Source: Venturia oleaginea
Taxonomy: Eukaryota; Ascomycota; Dothideomycetes; Venturiales; Venturiaceae
Direction of reading: 5' to 3'
Assembly: GCA_013176395.1 (NCBI GenBank)
Contig: JABMLP010000021.1
Location: forward strand, 62,001-126,000
DNA length: 64,000 nucleotides
In this document: one piece after another, positions 56,937-64,000 of the stretch
How positions within the stretch are numbered: position 1 is the stretch's first letter
Layout of the letters: each line of letters opens with the position of its first letter
The notes under the pieces: model-generated
The model's database searches: none
The model's input: only the letters and a program-made list of their open reading frames with translations
Told to the model about the DNA's origin: nothing
Made by a program: the position numbers and the translations under genes

Positions 56937-57478
56937 AATCGATTTTAAAATTATGGTTCGTTAATTCATTAATTCATAAAGTTGTGTCTCGTCAGTCCAT
57001 ACCCACAATGTCTCCCAGATATCTTGTAGATGAAGTAGAGATTGCAAAGACTATGTTCTTCATCAAGTTCCGAAGTCCTTTGTACTCGCTATCTTTGACA
57101 TTGAATGTGTTGTTGAAAAAGCATGTTTCGATTCTTGATCCCGTACCAGTGTGAATTTCAACCTGAGCCATTTCTTTTCTCAGCCTTGTATTCTTCATTG
57201 GATGAAGAGTGACCTTGTAAAGAATACAAGGCTGAGAAAAGAAATGGCTCAGGTTGAAATTCACACTGGTACGGGATCAAGAATCGAAACATGCTTTTTC
57301 AACAACACATTCAATGTCAAAGATAGCGAGTACAAAGGACTTCGGAACTTGATGAAGAACATAGTCTTTGCAATCTCTACTTCATCTACAAGATATCTGG
57401 GAGACATTGTGGGTATGGACTGACGAGACACAACTTTATGAATTAATGAATTAACGAACCATAATTTTAAAATCGATT
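56937..57478. repeat. Perfect 259-bp inverted repeat with 24-bp spacer
   Basis: The left arm 56937-57195 and right arm 57220-57478 are exact reverse complements by my base-by-base comparison. The outer ends are AATCGATT. Read leftwards, the left arm runs directly into the RNase H fragment, so the right arm is an inverted duplicate of its upstream sequence. A transcript across it would form a 259-bp stem. The open frames on both strands encode the same peptide and are consequences of the symmetry. Confidence 0.95.
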
Positions 57479-57877
57479 GATACAATCAAGCACAAGTCAT
57501 ATGCACACGAAGCAAGCCCACCCCCAACCTTCATACTAACCGACAAGCGGTTCAGGATTGATTTGAGGATCAAATCAGTTAGACGACAATTGAATTGGGA
57601 GATACATCGGACGGCTAGGATCTAGTGAGCCTCCAAAGAACCTGAGCAAGGGAAGGTACTTAAGGTAAGTACTTCCAGACTGATATTGCCCTTACCCCAA
57701 ACCCGCGGACCAGAACAAGAGAACACAGGTGTCATTAAGGTCTTGACATAATCAACTGTGTTGAGAAACGAGTTCCCCGTAACACCATTGGCCTTGAGGG
57801 ATAAGGCGAAACAGATAGACAAAGCTGAGCATTAGAGGGAGACTGTAGGTAGAAGGATAGCGAAACACGAGGCATTG
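57479..57877. other. Unassigned sequence between hairpin and LTR-like blocks
   Basis: No gene recognised. A plus-strand stretch near 57530-57600 could be a decayed coding tail but matches nothing I know. Confidence 0.3.
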
Positions 57878-58188
57878 TGTAAGAGTTCAACTCTCAAAGG
57901 TGTTTCGCAAGTGAGGGAAGACAGCTTGTATTTCAAGTATCTAAGTACAGAGAAGAAAGTGTAGCTACAGGAAGGACAACTTGTATATATAATCTTCTAA
58001 TGTAAGAGTTCAACCCTCAAAGGTGTTTCGCAAGTGAGAGAAGACTGCTTGTATTTCGAAGTATCTAAGTACAAAGAAGAAAGTGTAGGTACAGGAAGAA
58101 CAACTTGTATATATAATCTTCCAAGTAGGAAAAGGACATGCTGTCCTGAGAAGAGAATAGAAAGGAGTAGAAGCGCATGTGAAACGGT
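57878..58188 (+). repeat. Two tandem LTR-like blocks beginning TGTAAGAGTTCAA
   Basis: Block A (57878-58000) and block B (58001-58188) share about 120 bp with few differences, including a TATATATAATCTTC promoter-like segment. A third block begins at 63868. B is interrupted at 58188 by gypsy element B. They start with TG and have a TATA-like box, so LTRs of another retroelement are likely; no partner coding region is visible. Confidence 0.6.
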
Positions 58189-58364
58189 TGTTATGGGCAT
58201 GGCCCATGGTTGGTATAGGCTAAGAGCCTAAGCCTGATTGAGCCTAGTATAGAGAAAGAACCTCATTGAGGTTCTCTGTTTGTAGATACCTTCACTTCTT
58301 AACTGAATCTAAACAATCTTTGGCTACGAGTATGCTGCGTCTTTCCAGCTACCGTCCCGTAATA
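58189..58364 (+). repeat. 5' LTR of gypsy element B
   Basis: Starts TGTTATGGGC and ends CCCGTAATA. Contains AACTGAATCTA at 58301-58311, the probable transcript start judged from the primer-binding site. Differs from the 3' LTR at 58297 (T here, C there). Confidence 0.93.
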
Positions 58365-58375
58365 TAGATTCAGTT
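58365..58375 (+). promoter_or_regulatory. Primer-binding site compatible with self-priming
   Basis: TAGATTCAGTT directly follows the 5' LTR and is the exact complement of AACTGAATCTA inside that LTR (58301-58311). In Tf1 and related chromoviruses the first 11 nt of the mRNA fold back onto such a site and prime cDNA synthesis. Here the pairing is also 11 nt. Confidence 0.75.
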
Positions 58376-58398
58376 CTTTACAAACCTAGGTGTACTTG

Positions 58399-59493
58399 AT
58401 GCGTAGCAACAGTACCCTATCGACTCCTACAACCTACACCCCTACTACCGACGACGACCCAATCGCGAGCATTACGCAAGGAATCGACAAACTCTCAATG
58501 GCTCGAGCAAATTCGCCTGACACCGTACAACAATTGGTGGCAGCTCTGACCGCAGTCAGTGTTGATGGGAACACCGGTGCAAAAGCTATTGCATGGCCTA
58601 AATGGGACGGGAAAAGAGACAACCACACGCTGTTCAGATGGCAGATCAAGACAAAAATCACTGTTGAAAATGGGAAGCTTGGAAGCAATCAAGGAATATG
58701 CGCGAACATCTTCAACGGGCTTCTAACAGAGAAACAACAACGCGTCATCCAATGGCTAAGCAATGGAGAGCAACATGACAACTACGAACCAGAGTCCTTT
58801 ATCAAGCATATGGACGACAAGTTCTTAGATCATGAAGCGGAAGCTAAAGCTCTCGACGAGCTGAACAAGATTAGCCAAGGCAGCAGACAACCGTTCGAAG
58901 ACTTCCGCCAGCAGTTCGAACAACTGACATCGCAAGCTGGATCCCTAGCGCCGCAAAGAGCCTCAAAGATCACTATCATGAACAACGCGCTCAACTACTC
59001 CCTCCAACAGACCTTGAAATCAGTGCGATTGTCCAGGGACGACTACGACACTTACGTAAAAGATGTACAGTACTTCGCGATGAAGACAGAGGCTCTATCC
59101 CACCAACGCCGCTATCCAAGTACGGATAAGGAGACGCCAACGACTCGAGGGAGGCCACAATCACCCCAAAAAGTCAGTCGTGACGCAGAAGGCGATGTCG
59201 AAATGACTGGCATCAACGCCCTTTCAGCGCAGATCGCAGCACTGATAGCTCGGGTCGATACACTCGGAAAGGATGCGAAGAAGGACCGACGACCTAGAGC
59301 GAAATGGCGATCCCAAACAGAGTTCTTGGCACTTATACAAGCGGGCAAATGCGGGCGCTGTAAGAAGCCCAAGCACCACCCGAACGTATGCGAATTCCGA
59401 CCAGCAACACGTCCAAAGACTCAGGTCACTGCGGTAATCACACAGCATACCGATGACTCCCTACAGGAAGCCTCATCAGAGTCGGAAAACTAG
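58399..59493 (+). CDS. Gag of gypsy element B
   Basis: 364 residues from ATG 58399 (MRSNSTLSTPTTYTP), uninterrupted. A capsid-like middle (LFRWQIKTKITVENGKLGSN, FEDFRQQFEQLTSQAGSLAP) precedes a basic linker and one CCHC knuckle, CGRCKKPKHHPNVC. It packages element RNA into particles. Stop TAG at 59491. The earlier in-frame GTG at 58390 is not needed. Confidence 0.85.
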   Translation: MRSNSTLSTPTTYTPTTDDDPIASITQGIDKLSMARANSPDTVQQLVAALTAVSVDGNTGAKAIAWPKWDGKRDNHTLFRWQIKTKITVENGKLGSNQGICANIFNGLLTEKQQRVIQWLSNGEQHDNYEPESFIKHMDDKFLDHEAEAKALDELNKISQGSRQPFEDFRQQFEQLTSQAGSLAPQRASKITIMNNALNYSLQQTLKSVRLSRDDYDTYVKDVQYFAMKTEALSHQRRYPSTDKETPTTRGRPQSPQKVSRDAEGDVEMTGINALSAQIAALIARVDTLGKDAKKDRRPRAKWRSQTEFLALIQAGKCGRCKKPKHHPNVCEFRPATRPKTQVTAVITQHTDDSLQEASSESEN

Positions 59494-59501
59494 CTACCCT
59501 T

Positions 59502-62500
59502 GTGCATCGTCGCGCACGAGGGTCTGAAGTAGATGTACATGGCGAAGAAATTACAAAGCTACCAGGCATAAGAGAAATCAAAGCAGCAAAGGATAGGATG
59601 GAAAGTACACCCTTCTTGATAGATACCTTGATCAATGGAACTTCTTTCACCGAATCCTTCTTTGATAACGGCTGCCTCCCTTATGCTGCTTTCAGCGAGA
59701 AGAGTGTCCAAACACATCGTCTACCGCGCATCCCAATTGACACCAAACAATTGGCACTGGCTAAAGAGAGCCACGAGAACGGAGAAGACCTCCGTATTAC
59801 GCACATGACCTACGCTACGATCGACATTGATGGTTGAGCAGAGCGAGTCTATGGGTATATAGTGAAAGGATTGAGCTTCCCTATTATCCTAGGCAAGGCA
59901 TGGGCAGAGAGAAACTGGGTGCGATATATAGCAGCTAAGAGAAAGCTGCTTATTGGTCAAGGATCCCAGCGCATCACGGTAAGAGAAAAGGGGTGGCTAG
60001 AACAGAACACCAAAGCGCGAGACCGGCTCGCTCACGTGCGGGCGGCTTGTCTAGTGTCAGGATCTGTATTTGCAGCTATTGTTGGAAGGGCCCAGCGACG
60101 GTTGAGAAGAGATGGACCGGATGGTACACAAGTGCTGGCTATCTCGATGTCGGATATCAACAAGGCCCTAAGCAAGTTAGCAGAAAGAAAACAGAGAAAG
60201 ACTGAGGAAGAAATCCGACAAGAGATACCAGAAGAAATAGCAGAGCATGCTGATGCCTTTCTCGACGACGAAGACGGAGAGATCGCGCCCCATCAAGAGG
60301 GTCGCGATCACGTTATCGAATTGATACGAGATGAACAAGGTCGCGAGGCAGAAGTTCCTTGGTGCTCATTATACGGCATGTCGAGGGAAGAGCTATTAGT
60401 CCTACGAAAAACACTTTCGGACTATATGGACAAGGGCTGGATACGCGCCAGCAACTCACCAGCGGCAGCCCCAGTCTTATTTGTAAGGAAACCAGGTGGA
60501 GGCATTCGGATGTGTGTAGACTATCGGGCACTGAATCGAATCACTCGATCGGACCGCTACCCATTGCCACTAATCCGAGAAACCCTACGAAATCTAGCAA
60601 CAGCGCGTTGGTACACCAAACTTGACGTCAGAGCGGCATTTCATCGGCTCCGCATCAAGCACGGCGATGAGTGGAAAACGGCTTTTCGCACTCGATTTGG
60701 ACTATTCGAATGGCTAGTTACCTCTTCGGACTAGCTGGCGCACCCGCGAGCTTTCAACGATACATCAACGGAGTCCTACGGGAATCCCTAGATATCTGCT
60801 GTTCAGCCTACATGGACGATGTCTTGATATGGAGCGACGGCGACTATCTGGATCACATGGTTAAGGTTAACCAAATTCTTGCCAAGCTCAAGACTGCTGG
60901 ACTTCGGCTAGACGTAAGCAAGTGCGAGTTTGCTGTTCAGGAGGTCAAATATCTGGGGTTCATTATCACTGCAGGAGAAGGGATCAAAGTCGACCCAGAG
61001 AAAGTTGCCGCGATTAAAGAATGGGAGGCTCCAGTCAATGTCACAGGCGTACGCTCCTTCCTAGACTTTGCAAATTTCTACCGAGACTTCATCGACAACT
61101 TCTCAGAGCTCTCCGACCCCTTAATCAAGTTAACACGGAAGGCCGTCGCTTTTGTCTGGAACAAAGAACATGAGAACGCCTTTCAAGTCTTGAAGGAGCT
61201 ATTCATCTCCGCCCCAATACTGGCTCACTGGAATCCAGACCAGGATACGGTACTCGAGTGCGACTGCTCTGGCTACGCGCTGGGAGGCACGTTGTCGCAG
61301 AAGGATATGAAAGGAAAACTACGACCAGTAGCATACTTCTCCCGCAAGCTCACTGCGGCTGAATGTAACTACGAGATCCACGATAAAAATTACTGGCAGT
61401 AATCAAGTCCATTGAACACTGGAGAGGAGAACTACGTAGTGTTGCAGCACCTTTCAAAGTCCCTACCGATCACAAGAATCTCCGCTACTTTATGACAGCG
61501 CAGCGTTTGTCAGAGAGACAAGCAAGATGGTCGCTAATTCTATCTGAGTACCAATTCCAGCTGGAATTTCGCGCCGGAAAACTAGCGCAAAGACCAGACG
61601 CACTATCAAGAAGACATCAAGATATGCCACATGACAAGAACGACGAGAGACTACAAGGGCGAGTGGCCCAGTTGATCAAGGACGAATGGCTTCCTCCTCT
61701 TTCCGAGAGGACGACCGAAACAATCGCAATACAAGCCCTTATCTGCCCAGTCAATACACCGAATACATCCAATAGTACATGGGACGTTATACGGGAGCCC
61801 CAGCAAAATACTGGACTGGACGGTCGACACCAGCTGACTGCCGAAAACGGTCAACACCGGTCCACTACTAGGTACGGTCAAAACCGGTCAGTTGCAAAAG
61901 GATGCGATCTTTTCGAGAAACCAGAGTTACAACTTCTCTGGGATCGCACAATAGCAGAGGACCAATCCTACGAAGCTATTCATACGGCTATAGTTACTGG
62001 CGAACGTTCCTTTCCTCCAGAGCTCAAGTTGTCGGTACAGCTACCCGAATGCGAAGTAGACGACCACGGCGCGGTCACGAGAAGAGGGATCCTATGGGTA
62101 CCAGATTGGGAACCGCTGCGAACAACGCTGGTCCAACAAACTCACGATTCCCATGTTACTGGACACCCAGGGAGAGATAGCACGCTTGCGATTCTATCCA
62201 GAAGTTTCTTTTGGCTCCAACAATACAAGACAGTCCGGCAGTTTGTACGTAATTGCGACGTATGTGGGAGAACAGGAATATGGCGTGATAAGAAGCGAGG
62301 TCTTCTGAAACCACTTCCAATCCCGGCCCGCTTCCACAGCGAGCTATCAATCGATTTCATGACTAATTTGCCCGCGGAGGAAAACGGCCCAAAATACCTC
62401 ATGGTTATCACAGATCGCCTCCTCAAAAGTGTTACGTTGGAGGCTATGACTACAATGAGCGCCAAAGAGTGCGCGAAAAGGTTCTTACAATGCCACTATC

Positions 62501-63580
62501 GCTACCACGGATTTCCCATGGCATTGACGTCGGACAGAGGCAGCAATTGGACAGGTCGTTTTTGGAGGAAGCTTTGCGAACTTACAAAGATTGAGCAGAG
62601 ACTCTCTACAGCCTTTCATCCACAGACCGATGGCGCGACCGAGCGTATGAACCAGGAAGTTCTACGCTATCTCCGCGTCTTCATCGCATACTCCCAACTA
62701 GACTGGCCAACGCTACTACCTACGGCTATGTTAGCACTGAACAATCGTGACTCTTCAGTCACAGGGATGAATGAGTCCATTCTATCTAACCCACGGCTAC
62801 CATGCGGAACCTATCCAGAAAGTACAACGAATCTCACCCAGTAACTCACCAACAGCCGATGCCGAGACCTTTGTGCAACGAATAGAAGAGGCACAAGAAT
62901 ATGCACAGGCAACGATGGCCTGGTCCCAGCAGAAGATGGAGAACGACGCCAACAGGTCACGTCAAGCTGCCGAAACGTTAAAAAAGGGCGACAAAGTCTG
63001 GTTGAACCTTAGGAATATCAATACTCCGCAGCTATCAAAGAAACTGTCTTGGACGCAAGCCAAATACACTGTCGAGAACCAGATCTCCCCGATGGTATAC
63101 GAGCTGGCTGACCTGCCAAGTGGTATCCATAACCGTTTCCACGTTGACCTACTCCGCCGAGCCGCAACCGACACACTGCCCTCACAAGAATCCGATGATA
63201 CCCAGCCGCCACCATTAGTGCCTCAAACCGAAGAAACAGAGGCTGAGTTTGAAGTAGAACGTATACTTCGCGCAGAGAAGAAACGGGTTGGGCGAGGCTG
63301 GGTTCGTCAGTTATTAATCAAATGGAAAGGCTATGCAGATCCCGATTGGCAGCCACGTTCATTATTTACAGAAGTCGAGGACTTAGACCGCTTCGAGGCA
63401 GAGTATGGCAAGGGAGACGGTGTCGGCGAAGATATAGGAGCTCAAACAGGGGCCCGAAGAAACCGAGTAGCGGTGGCCAGCGCCTTCGAATCTGCTACAA
63501 GCTGGCAGAAGCGATGTATGGCGTTTGTCTGTTTGATTATCCCACCTACCACACCCTCTTTAGTCCTGCACACCCGGTAA
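59502..63580 (+). pseudogene. Pol of gypsy element B (protease, RT, RNase H, integrase, chromodomain), broken
   Basis: The protease core reads SFFDNGCLPYAAF (Asn where Ser/Thr is usual). A TGA at 59835-59837 replaces a likely Trp. The RT has VLFVRKPGGGIRMCVDYRAL, KLDVRAAFHRLRI and, after a one-base loss near 60710, YMDDVLIWS. RNase H has LECDCSGYALGG; a one-base loss near 61385 follows. Integrase (HPGRDSTLAI, CDVCGRTG, SIDFMTNL, TSDRGSNW, QTDGATERMNQ) shifts again near 62770. The tail has a chromodomain (EFEVERILRAEKKRVGRGWV, IKWKGYADPDWQP). Most catalytic residues are kept; the damage is mostly single-base indels. Confidence 0.88.
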
Positions 63581-63592
63581 GGAGGGGGGTAA
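63576..63592 (+). promoter_or_regulatory. Polypurine tract of gypsy element B
   Basis: GGTAAGGAGGGGGGTAA ends directly at the 3' LTR, the position where plus-strand priming occurs in LTR retroelements. Confidence 0.75.
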
Positions 63593-63768
63593 TGTTATGG
63601 GCATGGCCCATGGTTGGTATAGGCTAAGAGCCTAAGCCTGATTGAGCCTAGTATAGAGAAAGAACCTCATTGAGGTTCTCTGTTTGTAGATACCTTCACT
63701 CCTTAACTGAATCTAAACAATCTTTGGCTACGAGTATGCTGCGTCTTTCCAGCTACCGTCCCGTAATA
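63593..63768 (+). repeat. 3' LTR of gypsy element B
   Basis: 176 bp, one difference from the 5' LTR and one from the solo LTR at 50478. Confidence 0.95.
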
Positions 63769-63867
63769 CGGTCCCTGAATAATCCCTGCTAGGCGCACGT
63801 GAGAACTATCAGGAACCTACCAGGAATCGCTAAGAATCCACCTAGGATAAAATAGATATAGGATACC

Positions 63868-64000
63868 TGTAAGAGTTCAACCCTCAAAGGTGTTTCGCAA
63901 GTGAGAGAAGACTGCTTGTATTTCAAAGTATCTAAGTACAAAGAAGAAAGTGTAGGTACAGGAAGAACAACTTGTATATATAATCTTCCAAGTAGGAAAA
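63868..64000 (+). repeat. Third LTR-like block beginning TGTAAGAGTTCAA
   Basis: Matches block B (58001 onward) nearly base for base to the window end. It begins 99 bp after the gypsy element, so it may be the next unit of an array or the LTR of an element beyond the window. Confidence 0.65.

Larger units (their letters stand above)
58189..63768 (+). mobile_element. Ty3/gypsy chromovirus B, complete with both LTRs, 5580 bp
   Basis: Two 176-bp LTRs (58189-58364, 63593-63768) differ at one site. Between them lie the primer-binding site, gag, protease, RT, RNase H, integrase and a chromodomain, ending with a purine tract. CGGT adjoins both outer ends (with the last LTR base counted as flank, ACGGT). 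Pol carries a stop and at least three frameshifts. Confidence 0.92.

Noticed and set aside
57151..57423. Two similar 90-codon genes on opposite strands
   Set aside because: They are the same sequence read from the two arms of the inverted repeat.

Overview
The window looks like a transposon-rich stretch of a filamentous ascomycete (Pezizomycotina) chromosome. The host genes are fungal (SET2, ORC5, a CBF1-type bHLH factor, 4-aminobutyrate aminotransferase, a siderophore-type MFS transporter). Their introns are mostly 48-65 bp, GT-AG, with CTAAC/CTAAT-like branch sites. The mobile elements are families typical of these fungi: pogo/Fot1-like, Tc1/mariner, Tad-like LINEs, chromodomain Ty3/gypsy, and tyrosine-recombinase (DIRS-like) retroelements. 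No calls rest on database searches; all come from reading the sequence and its translations.

Layout. 1-9.1 kb is a degraded zone: fragments of fungal gene(s) on the minus strand are separated by a dead pogo/Fot1-like element (1291-3115) and a 5'-truncated, mutated Tad-like LINE (about 3.8-8.46 kb, minus). 9.6-26.7 kb is a gene island: secreted lactonase-like beta-propeller (-), ORC5 (-), a single-pass membrane protein exon (+), a small conserved-looking protein (+), SET2 (+), mitochondrial GABA transaminase (+), a dead Tc1/mariner copy with TA duplications (23.8-25.2 kb), and CBF1 (-). 27.9-34.1 kb is a DIRS-like YR retroelement with a tandem array inside it. 34.7-38.5 kb is a siderophore-transporter gene split near its 3' end by an intact-looking 1841-bp pogo/Fot1-like element with TA target duplication. 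39.1-56.7 kb is a nest of elements: a truncated pogo-like copy, a chromodomain gypsy element truncated at its 3' side, a second DIRS-like copy, a full-length LINE inserted in that DIRS copy, and a solo LTR inserted in the LINE. 56.7-58.2 kb holds an RNase H fragment, a perfect 259-bp inverted repeat and repeated LTR-like blocks. 58.2-63.8 kb is a complete gypsy chromovirus flanked by 176-bp LTRs, whose primer-binding site suggests self-priming as in Tf1.

Interactions. The housekeeping genes (chromatin: SET2; replication: ORC5; transcription: CBF1; GABA catabolism: UGA1) look structurally intact. The siderophore transporter has lost its last 55 codons to the transposon, with the stop codon formed by the insertion junction itself. 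Most element ORFs carry stops and frameshifts; several stops fit C-to-T change in CpA context, compatible with repeat-induced point mutation, but others do not. The pogo-like element at 34.9-36.7 kb is the one mobile element here whose protein looks uninterrupted.
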